Below are positions 6,038 through 13,978 of a stretch of 33,270 bases of DNA, piece after piece. Within the stretch, counting starts at the first letter, position 1; each line of letters begins with the position of its first letter. The DNA lies in NCBI RefSeq assembly GCF_003350295.1, contig NZ_QLYY01000031.1, forward strand, positions 1-33,270, given 5' to 3'. The notes under the pieces are model-generated. The model had not been told where the DNA came from. It ran no database searches and saw only the letters and a program-made list of their open reading frames with translations. Origin of the DNA: Vibrio tetraodonis (lineage in GTDB: Bacteria; Pseudomonadota; Gammaproteobacteria; Enterobacterales; Vibrionaceae). The position numbers and the translations under genes are program-made.

Positions 6038-7891
6038 ATGGCATTACTCCAAATAGCCGAACCTGGACAAAGTTCAGCACCTCATGAGCATAAGCTAGCA
6101 GCAGGTATTGATTTAGGTACGACTAATTCGCTTGTTGCTGCTGTACGCAGTGGTGACGCTTCAACGTTAAAAGATGAATTGGGGAGGAGTATTCTTCCCT
6201 CCATCGTTAACTACTCTCAAGCAGAACCTATTGTTGGTTATGAGGCGAAACAAAAGGCTGAATCGGCTCCGGAAAACACCATGATTTCGGTTAAGCGTTT
6301 ACTTGGGCGGTCACTGCAAGATATTCAGGCTAGATACCCTAATTTGCCTTATCAGTTTAAAGAAAGTGATAATGGTCTACCTGTCTTCGAGACGGCATCC
6401 GGTGACAAGAATCCAATTCAAGTATCCGCTGATATTCTCAAATCGTTATCTGAGCGCGCTGAGCAGACACTCGGTGGTGACTTGTCAGGAGTTGTTATTA
6501 CCGTGCCAGCTTATTTTGATGATGCCCAGCGTGCTGGTACAAAAGATGCGGCTAAGCTAGCTGGTCTTAATGTTCTACGCCTATTAAATGAGCCCACTGC
6601 AGCTGCGATTGCCTATGGTCTCGATTCTGGACAAGAAGGAATCATCGCTGTTTATGACCTTGGCGGCGGTACGTTTGATGTGTCTATTCTCCGTTTGTCA
6701 AAAGGTGTGTTTGAGGTTCTTGCTACAGGCGGTGACTCGGCACTAGGTGGGGATGATTTTGATCATCTCTTGGCGGAATATTTATTAGAACAAGCTGGTG
6801 TTAAAGCGCCATTGTCCCCAGAGCAGCACAGAACAATATTGAATCTTGCCACTGAGACTAAGATTGAATTATCCAACAAAGATTCTGTCGATATTGAGGT
6901 TCTAGGTTGGACAGGGAAGGTATCTAGAAAAGAGTTTGATTCCTTGGTGCAACCTCTGGTGAAAAAAACTCTAATGTCTTGTCGCCGAGCGTTAAAAGAT
7001 GCGCAAGTTGATGTCGAAGAGGTATTAGAAGTTGTCATGGTTGGAGGTTCTACGAGAACCATACTAGTTCGTGAAATGGTGGGTGAGTTTTTTCAACGTA
7101 CGCCATTAACCAGTATTAATCCTGATGAAGTCGTAGCCATAGGTGCTGGTATTCAGGCCGATATCTTAGTGGGTAATAAACCGGATACTGAGATGTTGCT
7201 TTTGGATGTAATACCTCTTTCTCTTGGTATTGAAACTATGGGGGGCTTGGTTGAGAAAATAATTCCACGCAACACGACTATTCCAGTCGCGCGAGCGCAA
7301 GAGTTCACCACATTTAAAGATGGTCAGACTGCGATGAGTGTGCATGTTGTGCAGGGAGAGCGAGAAATGGTCGATGATTGTCGCTCATTAGCTCGATTCT
7401 CTCTCAAAGGAATCCCTCCAATGGCAGCTGGTGCAGCGCATATACGAGTCACTTACCAAGTTGATGCTGACGGTTTACTCTCTGTGAATGCCATGGAGAA
7501 GAGCACTAAGGTTCAATCTGAAATTCAGGTCAAACCTTCTTATGGCTTGAGTGACGATGAAATGGCGAATATGCTGCGTGACTCTATGACTTATGCTAAA
7601 GAAGATATGTTAGCGCGCGCATTGGCTGAGCAGCGAGTAGAAGCTGATCGAGTGATTGAAGGATTGTTGGTCGCCATCCAAGTTGATGGTGATGATCTTC
7701 TGTCGGAGAGCGAAAAAGCAACCTTAGTTAAGGTTATTGAGTCCTTAATTGAGCTTCGTAACGGTGATAGTGCTGATGCCATTGAACAAGGCATTAAAGA
7801 TGCTGACAAGGCGAGTCAAGATTTTGCTTCACGCCGTATGGATAAGTCGATTCGATCTGCGTTATCAGGTCAATCAGTAGATGATATTTAA
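6038..7891 (+). CDS. hscA: Hsp70-class Fe-S chaperone HscA
   Basis: The 617-aa specialised Hsp70 drives release of clusters from IscU by ATP hydrolysis, binding the IscU LPPVK motif. The phosphate-1 motif GIDLGTTNS is at 23-31, phosphate-2 is DLGGGTFDVS near 207, and the adenosine motif is VVMVGGSTRT near 334. The substrate-binding domain follows from about residue 390. Length and start match the family (E. coli 616 aa). An AAGGA lies 10 bp before the ATG. Confidence 0.98.
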   Translation: MALLQIAEPGQSSAPHEHKLAAGIDLGTTNSLVAAVRSGDASTLKDELGRSILPSIVNYSQAEPIVGYEAKQKAESAPENTMISVKRLLGRSLQDIQARYPNLPYQFKESDNGLPVFETASGDKNPIQVSADILKSLSERAEQTLGGDLSGVVITVPAYFDDAQRAGTKDAAKLAGLNVLRLLNEPTAAAIAYGLDSGQEGIIAVYDLGGGTFDVSILRLSKGVFEVLATGGDSALGGDDFDHLLAEYLLEQAGVKAPLSPEQHRTILNLATETKIELSNKDSVDIEVLGWTGKVSRKEFDSLVQPLVKKTLMSCRRALKDAQVDVEEVLEVVMVGGSTRTILVREMVGEFFQRTPLTSINPDEVVAIGAGIQADILVGNKPDTEMLLLDVIPLSLGIETMGGLVEKIIPRNTTIPVARAQEFTTFKDGQTAMSVHVVQGEREMVDDCRSLARFSLKGIPPMAAGAAHIRVTYQVDADGLLSVNAMEKSTKVQSEIQVKPSYGLSDDEMANMLRDSMTYAKEDMLARALAEQRVEADRVIEGLLVAIQVDGDDLLSESEKATLVKVIESLIELRNGDSADAIEQGIKDADKASQDFASRRMDKSIRSALSGQSVDDI

Positions 7892-7902
7892 GAGAAACAG
7901 TT

Positions 7903-8241
7903 ATGCCTAAGATTATTGTATTACCGCACGAAGATTTATGTCCTGAAGGGGCGGTTTTGGAAGCGAGTACAGGTGACACAGTTTTAGATGTCGCACTTAA
8001 AAATGGCATCGGCATTGAGCACGCGTGTGAAAAATCTTGTGCCTGCACCACATGCCATGTGGTGATCCGTGAAGGTTTTGATTCTCTTGAGGAGAGCGAT
8101 GAGCTAGAAGATGACATGCTAGATAAAGCATGGGGTTTAGAGCCTGAATCACGTTTAGGTTGCCAAGCTAAAGTTGCTGATGAAGATCTTGTTGTAGAAA
8201 TACCTAAGTATACACTCAACCACGCTTCTGAAGATCATTAA
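7903..8241 (+). CDS. fdx: ISC-type [2Fe-2S] ferredoxin
   Basis: The 112-aa adrenodoxin-like ferredoxin supplies electrons for cluster assembly on IscU. The cluster ligands are C42, C48, C51 (ACEKSCACTTCH) and C87 (RLGCQAK); the extra C46 is also typical of ISC ferredoxins. The gene begins 11 bp after hscA with AGAGAAACAG as ribosome binding site. The acidic stretch SLEESDELEDD (61-71) is the usual partner-binding helix. Confidence 0.97.
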   Translation: MPKIIVLPHEDLCPEGAVLEASTGDTVLDVALKNGIGIEHACEKSCACTTCHVVIREGFDSLEESDELEDDMLDKAWGLEPESRLGCQAKVADEDLVVEIPKYTLNHASEDH

Positions 8242-8288
8242 AAAACGAGTGTTATAAACTAACCAAAAAATGAGAAGGAAAGTGAGCA

Positions 8289-8483
8289 ATGAAATGGACG
8301 GATTCACGGGACATTGCGATAGAGCTTTGTGATAAGTTTCCGGAGCTTGATCCTAAAACAGTTCGATTTACTGACTTACATAAATGGATCACCGAGTTAG
8401 ATGAGTTTGATGATGAACCTAATCGCTCGAATGAAAAAATCCTAGAAGCAGTGATCTTATGCTGGATGGATGAAATGGACTAG
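8289..8483 (+). CDS. iscX: Fe-S assembly regulator IscX
   Basis: The 64-aa acidic protein is recognised from MKWTDSRDIAIEL, LDPKTVRFTDLHKWI and the SNEKILEAVILCWMDE end, which closely follow E. coli IscX (YfhJ, 66 aa). IscX binds iron and IscS and modulates cysteine desulfurase activity. It is the last isc gene here: a strong terminator follows, so the downstream pepB is separated from isc, unlike a simple continuous isc-pepB unit. Confidence 0.96.
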   Translation: MKWTDSRDIAIELCDKFPELDPKTVRFTDLHKWITELDEFDDEPNRSNEKILEAVILCWMDEMD

Positions 8484-8522
8484 AGAGAAGAGTAAAAGCT
8501 TTTCAAGTTAACATTTCTGATT

Positions 8523-8553
8523 AAAAAAAACGGGCGATATCGCCCGTTTTTTT
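8523..8553 (+). terminator. isc operon terminator
   Basis: CGGGCGAT/ATCGCCCG is a perfect palindrome centred at 8538/8539, flanked by an A8 run upstream and a T7 run downstream, so it can work in both directions. It lies 40 bp after the iscX stop. Confidence 0.9.
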
Positions 8554-8646
8554 ATCGAACTAACATTTTTAGCTTTTAAGATGCTAACATCCCTAGGTTG
8601 AGAAAATAGGCGTAGAGTTCGCCAGTAATAAAGACAAGGAGAAACC

Positions 8647-9945
8647 ATGTCCGAACAAATGTCAGTATTTTTGAGTACCGAACCAGCGCCTGCCCATTGG
8701 GGAGAAAAAGCAATCCTTTCTTTTTCAGAACAAGGTGCAACGATTCATTTAGGACAAGGTAATGAACAAGAAGTCGTTCAGCGGGCTGCTCGAAAACTAG
8801 ACTCTCAGGGTATAGCATCGGTTTTACTCCAAGGTGCAGGCTGGGACTTAGAAACAGTTTGGGTATTTCATCAGGGATATCGTAATCCAAAGAAAAACAA
8901 TGCGTTAATTTTGCCTGAACTTGTTGACGCTGCTCAAGCCGAGTTAGAAGCACGGATTAAAGCGACTGAATTTACCCGCGATATCATCAATAAACCGGCT
9001 GAGGAAGTCGCCCCAAGACAGTTGGCGACTATGGCGGCTGAATTTATTAAGTCTGTTGCACCAGAAGGTTCGGTGAAAGTCCGTATTGTAAAAGACAAAG
9101 ATTTGCTAGATGAAGGTTGGGAAGGTATCTATGCTGTCGGGCGTGGTTCGGAGAGGACATCGGCTATGTTACAGCTGGATTATAACCCTACTGGCGATGA
9201 GAACGCGCCTGTCTGGGCATGCTTAGTTGGTAAAGGGATCACCTTTGACTCTGGTGGCTATAGTATTAAGCCATCAAACTTTATGACGGCGATGAAAGCA
9301 GACATGGGCGGCTCTGGTACTATTACCGGTGGATTTGCTCTGGCGATTATGCGCGGTCTTAACAAGCGGGTAAAACTTATTCTCTGCTGTGCTGAAAATA
9401 TGATTTCAGGTAGAGCGCTAAAGCTCGGTGATATTATTACTTATAAAAATGGCAAGACAGTTGAGATTATGAATACTGACGCAGAAGGGCGTTTAGTGTT
9501 GGCTGATGGTTTGATTTATGCCAGTGAACATAAGCCTGAATTGATTATTGATTGTGCAACCTTAACTGGAGCGGCCAAGAATGCACTAGGTAATGACTAT
9601 CATGCATTAATGAGTTTCGATGAGTCTCTTTCTCAGCAAGCTTTATCTGTTGCTCGAGAAGAAAAAGAGGGCTTGTGGTCGCTTCCTCTGGCCAGTTGTC
9701 ACCGAGATATGTTACCGTCAAGCTTTGCGGACTTGTCTAATATCAGTAGTGGAGATTACGCACCGGGTGCGAGTACCGCAGCAGCGTTCTTATCCTACTT
9801 TGTAGAAGATTATCATAAAGGATGGCTGCACTTTGATTGTGCAGCGACGTACCGTAAATCTGCAACGGATATGTGGGCTGCAGGGGCAACTGGAGTTGGC
9901 GTACGTACTTTAGCTGGTTTACTCATCCAGCAAGAAAATCAGTAA
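8647..9945 (+). CDS. pepB: Aminopeptidase B (M17 leucyl aminopeptidase family)
   Basis: The 432-aa cytosolic metallo-aminopeptidase is close in length to E. coli PepB (427 aa). The two-metal site is intact: K196 and D201 in GKGITFDSGGYSIKP, D219 in KADMGGSG, and D278/E280 in NTDAEGRLVLADGL. R282 of that motif and K208 are the catalytic residues of M17 enzymes. The N-terminal domain is the short PepB type rather than the PepA type. AAGGAGAAACC supplies the ribosome binding site. It follows the isc terminator and precedes ndk by 49 bp. Confidence 0.95.
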   Translation: MSEQMSVFLSTEPAPAHWGEKAILSFSEQGATIHLGQGNEQEVVQRAARKLDSQGIASVLLQGAGWDLETVWVFHQGYRNPKKNNALILPELVDAAQAELEARIKATEFTRDIINKPAEEVAPRQLATMAAEFIKSVAPEGSVKVRIVKDKDLLDEGWEGIYAVGRGSERTSAMLQLDYNPTGDENAPVWACLVGKGITFDSGGYSIKPSNFMTAMKADMGGSGTITGGFALAIMRGLNKRVKLILCCAENMISGRALKLGDIITYKNGKTVEIMNTDAEGRLVLADGLIYASEHKPELIIDCATLTGAAKNALGNDYHALMSFDESLSQQALSVAREEKEGLWSLPLASCHRDMLPSSFADLSNISSGDYAPGASTAAAFLSYFVEDYHKGWLHFDCAATYRKSATDMWAAGATGVGVRTLAGLLIQQENQ

Positions 9946-9994
9946 TTTTAGTGGCGTCTTAACGCTCAATCGCAAATATTATAAAGGTATATCT

Positions 9995-10423
9995 ATGGCT
10001 CTAGAAAGAACATTTTCTATCATCAAGCCTGATGCAGTAGAACGTAACTTGATTGGCGAAATCTACAATCGTTTTGAAAAAGCAGGATTTAAAATTGTAG
10101 CAGCAAAAATGGTGCAGTTGACTGAGGAGCAGGCTAGTGGTTTTTATGCTGAGCATGAAGGCAAGCCATTTTTTCCACCACTGAAAGAGTTTATGATATC
10201 AGGGCCAATTATGGTTCAGGTTCTTGAGGGAGAAAACGTCATTGCCAGATATCGTGAGCTGATGGGTAAGACCAATCCTGAAGAAGCTGCTTGTGGCACC
10301 CTTCGTGCCGACTACGCCATAGATATGCGTCTTAATTCGGTACATGGCTCAGATAGTCCAGAATCGGCAGCCAGAGAAATAGAGTTTTTCTTCCCCGCTG
10401 CTGAAATTTGCCCTCGCGGTTAG
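9995..10423 (+). CDS. ndk: Nucleoside diphosphate kinase
   Basis: The 142-aa enzyme transfers the gamma phosphate between nucleoside tri- and diphosphates. The phospho-histidine is H117 in RLNSVHGSDSPESA, and the N-terminal RTFSIIKPDAV with K11 is the other signature. The length matches bacterial Ndk (143 aa). The gene may be co-transcribed with pepB or use its own promoter in the 49-bp gap; an AT-rich TATTATAAAGG just before the ATG doubles as ribosome binding site region. Confidence 0.97.
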   Translation: MALERTFSIIKPDAVERNLIGEIYNRFEKAGFKIVAAKMVQLTEEQASGFYAEHEGKPFFPPLKEFMISGPIMVQVLEGENVIARYRELMGKTNPEEAACGTLRADYAIDMRLNSVHGSDSPESAAREIEFFFPAAEICPRG

Positions 10424-10444
10424 TTTACTCCTATATCTAGTATG

Positions 10445-10472
10445 GGTGCTGCTGACATTGGTAGCACCTTTT
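10445..10472 (+). terminator. ndk terminator
   Basis: GGTGCTGC (10445-10452) pairs with GTAGCACC (10461-10468) through one G-T pair around an 8-nt loop, followed by TTTTAT. It lies 21 bp past the ndk stop. Confidence 0.75.
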
Positions 10473-10816
10473 ATCACATCTTTTTGCCTAGGTAGATATC
10501 TTATCGCGGTTAACAAACGGTTTATCAATTTAGTTGATGAGTCTTGTTATTGATATTATGAAAATCATAAGGTTAGAATCTTTACCTCCGTATTGATTTT
10601 ATTTTTTAATCAGCATATTAAGTTGAGTTAAATATTACCTTAACTTACTGAAAAGTATTCTTCTCTTATATTTTTTTTCCTTAAGAAAGTAGTACTATTA
10701 GGTGATCGTCTTCACGACATAAGTTTTTTTATTCACACATGCACGCAAAGCTATCAGTCTTGACAGATTGTGATATACTCTGCGCGCAATTTATACCTTA
10801 TTAACAGAGTAAGACA
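10473..10816 (+). promoter_or_regulatory. AT-rich gap with fusA promoter
   Basis: This non-coding stretch carries a likely extended -10, TGATATACT (10771-10779), placing the start site near 10786 and a ~30-nt leader before the EF-G gene. The TTGACA at 10760-10765 is too close (8 bp) to be its -35. Further up is a perfect 6+6 dyad, TTATGA-AAA-TCATAA (10556-10570), and AGTTAA..TTAACT (10626-10645); either could be an operator, but nothing identifies the regulator. I see no gene here. Confidence 0.6.
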
Positions 10817-12904
10817 ATGGCAGATTTATCAAAGTACAGAAACATTGGTATTTTCGCGCACGTTGATGCGGGTAAAACTACCACCACTGAGCGTATCCTT
10901 AAGCTTACTGGTAAAATCCACAAAACTGGTGAAGTACACGACGGTGAGTCTACAACTGACTTCATGGAGCAGGAAGCTGAGCGTGGTATCACAATCCAGT
11001 CTGCTGCCGTTACTTGTGAGTGGAACGGCCACCGCCTGAACGTTATCGATACTCCGGGACACGTTGACTTTACAGTAGAAGTATATCGTTCACTTAAAGT
11101 TCTAGACGGTGGTATCGGTGTATTCTGTGGTTCTGGTGGTGTTGAGCCTCAGTCAGAGACTAACTGGCGTTACGCGAACGATTCAGAAGTATCTCGTTTG
11201 ATCTTCGTGAACAAACTAGACCGTATGGGTGCAGACTTCTTCCGCGTTGTTGACCAAGTCAAAAACGTGCTGGGTGCTAACCCTCTAGTAATGACTCTGC
11301 CTATCGGTCGTGAAGACGATTTCGTTGGTGTTGTAGATGTTCTAACACGTAAAGCATACGTGTGGGATGACTCAGGTCTTCCAGAAAACTACGAAGTTCA
11401 AGATATCCCAGCTGATATGGTTGACGATGTAGAGCAATACCGTGAAGAGCTAGTTGAAACTGCTGTAGAGCAAGACGACGAACTAATGGAAGCGTACATG
11501 GAAGGTGAAGAGCCTTCTATCGAACAGCTAAAAGCTTGTATCCGTAAAGGTACTCGCGATCTAGCATTCTTCCCAACTTTCTGTGGTTCTGCATTTAAAA
11601 ACAAAGGTGTTCAGCTTGTTCTTGACGCAGTTGTAGACTACCTGCCAGCACCAACAGAAGTTGATCCTCAGCCTCTAACTGATCCTGAAACAGGTGAGCC
11701 TACTGGTGAAGTTGCTACAGTATCTGCTGATGAGCCACTAAAAGCACTAGCATTCAAAATCATGGATGACCGCTTCGGCGCTCTAACCTTTGTCCGTATC
11801 TACTCTGGTCGTATGAAGAAGGGTGACACTATCCTTAACTCTGCAACTGGCAAGACTGAACGTATCGGTCGTATGTGTGAGATGCAAGCTGATGAGCGTA
11901 ACGAGCTGACGGAAGCACAAGCAGGTGACATTATCGCAGTTGTGGGCATGAAGAATGTTCAAACTGGTCACACTCTATGTGATCCTAAGCATGAATGTAC
12001 GCTTGAAGCGATGATCTTCCCAGAACCAGTAATCTCAATCGCAGTTGCACCTAAAGATAAAGGTTCTACTGAGAAAATGGGTATCGCTATTGGTAAGATG
12101 GTTGCAGAAGATCCATCATTCCAAGTAGAGACTGATGAAGATTCAGGTGAAACTATCCTTAAAGGTATGGGTGAACTTCACCTAGACATTAAGGTAGATA
12201 TCCTTAAGCGTACTTACGGCGTTGAGCTAGAAGTAGGTGCTCCTCAGGTAGCTTACCGTGAAACTATCACTCAGCCAGTTGAAGACAGTTACACGCACAA
12301 GAAACAGTCTGGTGGTTCTGGTCAGTTCGCGAAAATTGACTACCGTATCAAACCAGGTGAAGCAAACTCTGGCTTTACGTTCTCATCATCAGTTGTTGGT
12401 GGTAACGTACCTAAAGAGTTCTGGCCTGCAGTAGAGAAAGGCTTCGGCAGCATGATGGAAACAGGTGTTCTTGCTGGTTTCCCAACACTAGATGTTGAAG
12501 TTGAACTATTCGACGGTGGTTTCCACGCAGTTGACTCTTCAGCTATTGCTTACGAAATCGCGGCGAAAGGCGCATTCCGTCAGTCAATGCCAAAAGCGGG
12601 GGCTCAGCTTCTAGAGCCAATCATGAATGTTGATGTTTTCACTCCAGAAGACAACGTTGGTGATGTAATCGGTGACCTTAACCGTCGTCGTGGTATGATC
12701 AAAGACCAGCAAGCTGGTACTACAGGCGTTCGTATTAAAGCTGACGTACCTCTATCAGAAATGTTTGGTTACATTGGTCACTTACGTACTATCACTTCTG
12801 GTCGTGGTCAGTTCTCTATGGAATTTGCACACTATGCACCTTGTCCAGCTAACGTTGCTGAGCAAGTTATCGCAGAAGTTAAAGAGCGTGAAGCTAAGAA
12901 GTAA
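10817..12904 (+). CDS. fusA: Translation elongation factor G (probable second copy, EF-G2)
   Basis: The 695-aa GTPase moves tRNA-mRNA through the ribosome and helps recycle it. The P-loop AHVDAGKT is at 14-21, switch I ERGITI at 55-60, switch II DTPGH at 78-82, and NKLD at 132-135. The domain IV tip keeps its histidine in FHAVDSSAIAYE. The protein differs from the str-operon EF-G of enterics (NKLD for NKMD; GVFCGSGGVEPQSET for MVYCAVGGVQPQSET; a different C-terminal tail). It stands alone with its own promoter and terminator, away from rpsL/rpsG/tufA. Vibrio genomes carry two EF-G genes, so this is inferred to be the paralogue. Codon use looks strongly biased (CGT, GGT, CTA), as in highly expressed genes. 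Confidence 0.95.
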   Translation: MADLSKYRNIGIFAHVDAGKTTTTERILKLTGKIHKTGEVHDGESTTDFMEQEAERGITIQSAAVTCEWNGHRLNVIDTPGHVDFTVEVYRSLKVLDGGIGVFCGSGGVEPQSETNWRYANDSEVSRLIFVNKLDRMGADFFRVVDQVKNVLGANPLVMTLPIGREDDFVGVVDVLTRKAYVWDDSGLPENYEVQDIPADMVDDVEQYREELVETAVEQDDELMEAYMEGEEPSIEQLKACIRKGTRDLAFFPTFCGSAFKNKGVQLVLDAVVDYLPAPTEVDPQPLTDPETGEPTGEVATVSADEPLKALAFKIMDDRFGALTFVRIYSGRMKKGDTILNSATGKTERIGRMCEMQADERNELTEAQAGDIIAVVGMKNVQTGHTLCDPKHECTLEAMIFPEPVISIAVAPKDKGSTEKMGIAIGKMVAEDPSFQVETDEDSGETILKGMGELHLDIKVDILKRTYGVELEVGAPQVAYRETITQPVEDSYTHKKQSGGSGQFAKIDYRIKPGEANSGFTFSSSVVGGNVPKEFWPAVEKGFGSMMETGVLAGFPTLDVEVELFDGGFHAVDSSAIAYEIAAKGAFRQSMPKAGAQLLEPIMNVDVFTPEDNVGDVIGDLNRRRGMIKDQQAGTTGVRIKADVPLSEMFGYIGHLRTITSGRGQFSMEFAHYAPCPANVAEQVIAEVKEREAKK

Positions 12905-12924
12905 TTCTTATCGTTTTATGTGAT

Positions 12925-12956
12925 AAAAACCCGTAACTTTTGTTACGGGTTTTTTT
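12925..12956 (+). terminator. Bidirectional terminator between fusA and the LysR gene
   Basis: AAAAACCCGTAAC (12925-12937) pairs with GTTACGGGTTTTT (12942-12954) around TTTT, then more T. The A-run on the left gives a T-run on the minus strand too, so it can serve both convergent genes. Confidence 0.9.
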
Positions 12957-12979
12957 ATTTGACGATACAGAGTTGATCG

Positions 12980-13873
12980 TTACTCTTCGATAACTCTCTG
13001 CAGCCACTGAGTAAAAGCGAGAATACGTTTTAGTCGCGGTGATTCTTGATCATAAAAGACATTAAATTGAATCCCCGGATGCATAGCGATTTCAAAAGGC
13101 TTGATTAGTAGTCCGCGACTGACTAAATCATTGGCCAATGAATCTGAGGCAAGACAAGCACCGTGACCAGCAATCACTGCATTCATTGCATGATCAAAGG
13201 TACGCACTTCTGTCCATTGTACTGACTCTTTGTCCATTTTTACTCCCGCTTCTGCAAACCAAGTTTGCCATGGGTATCCCCCAGATTGGTAATGTATTAG
13301 CCAAGTGTTAAGCAGTTGCTCTGGTCTCGATAAGCCCATGTTGTTTGCTAAATGGGGAGAACAAAAGGGATAGATAGGATCCTCGAATAAAAATTCTTTA
13401 TGGAGCCCAGTTGTATTTGCAAGCTCTTCACCTTGCCATATTGCCAGATCAACCTCACCTTGTTTTAGTTTGGGTTCATCACAGCTTGTTTCAATCCTAA
13501 TTGGGATGTTGGGGTGCAGAGAGGAAAACTGCCAAAGTTTGGGTAAAAGCCAACATGATGCAAATGAGGGAGTCGAACTGACACAAAGTAGCCCTTCAAT
13601 CGGTTCACTTTGAATCTGATTTAATCCAGTGACGATACTCTCAAACCCTTGAGAGACATGCCGATATAAGATTTTTCCTTGTTCAGTGAGACGCATTTCT
13701 CGGCCGTCTCGCATAAAGAGTTTACAGCCTAGTCCATCTTCAAGCTGGCGAATCTTTTGGCTTACAGCTGCTTGACTGACAAATAGTTCTTCTGCAGCTT
13801 TACTATAACTGCTTAATCTGGCTGCAACCTCAAAGTATCTAAGGCCTGAAAGGTGATGTAAGCGTGCGTCCAT
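12980..13873 (-). CDS. LysR-family transcriptional regulator (GcvA-like)
   Basis: The 297-aa protein has the LysR layout: winged helix-turn-helix at about 5-65 (LRYFEVAARLSSYSKAAEEL, FVSQAAVSQKIRQLEDGLG, CKLFMRDGREMRLTEQG) and a type-2 periplasmic-binding-like effector domain from about 90. The pattern GLRYFEVAARLSSYSKAAEELFV is like the GcvA group. The target and ligand are unknown. The gene lies downstream of, and in the same direction as, the acyl-CoA synthetase gene but is separated from it by a terminator-like hairpin, so it may or may not control that gene. Confidence 0.9.
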   Translation of the reverse strand: MDARLHHLSGLRYFEVAARLSSYSKAAEELFVSQAAVSQKIRQLEDGLGCKLFMRDGREMRLTEQGKILYRHVSQGFESIVTGLNQIQSEPIEGLLCVSSTPSFASCWLLPKLWQFSSLHPNIPIRIETSCDEPKLKQGEVDLAIWQGEELANTTGLHKEFLFEDPIYPFCSPHLANNMGLSRPEQLLNTWLIHYQSGGYPWQTWFAEAGVKMDKESVQWTEVRTFDHAMNAVIAGHGACLASDSLANDLVSRGLLIKPFEIAMHPGIQFNVFYDQESPRLKRILAFTQWLQRVIEE

Positions 13874-13920
13874 AGGCTCTCTTTATTAGTATTTTTGTTA
13901 TAGTAATCTTTTCTATTAAA

Positions 13921-13949
13921 AAGCAAAAGGAGAGCTTGTGCCCTCCTTT
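13921..13949 (-). terminator. Terminator of the acyl-CoA synthetase gene
   Basis: On the minus strand AAAGGAGGGC pairs with GCTCTCCTTT around ACAA (one mismatch), followed by TGCTTTTT. It lies 30 bp past the stop codon at 13979. Confidence 0.7.
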
Positions 13950-13978
13950 ACCATGGTTAACTTATTTGAACCGTGAAC

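Noticed and set aside
7794..8219. 141-aa minus-strand frame rich in serine
   Set aside because: Antisense shadow of hscA and fdx, whose motifs and length are unambiguous.
10760..10765. TTGACA as -35 of the fusA promoter
   Set aside because: It is only 8 bp from TATACT; no -10 fits at 16-18 bp. The extended -10 TGATATACT explains the promoter better.
10770..11039. 89-aa plus-strand frame over the start of fusA
   Set aside because: Out-of-frame shadow of the highly biased EF-G gene; the peptide is low complexity with no family features.
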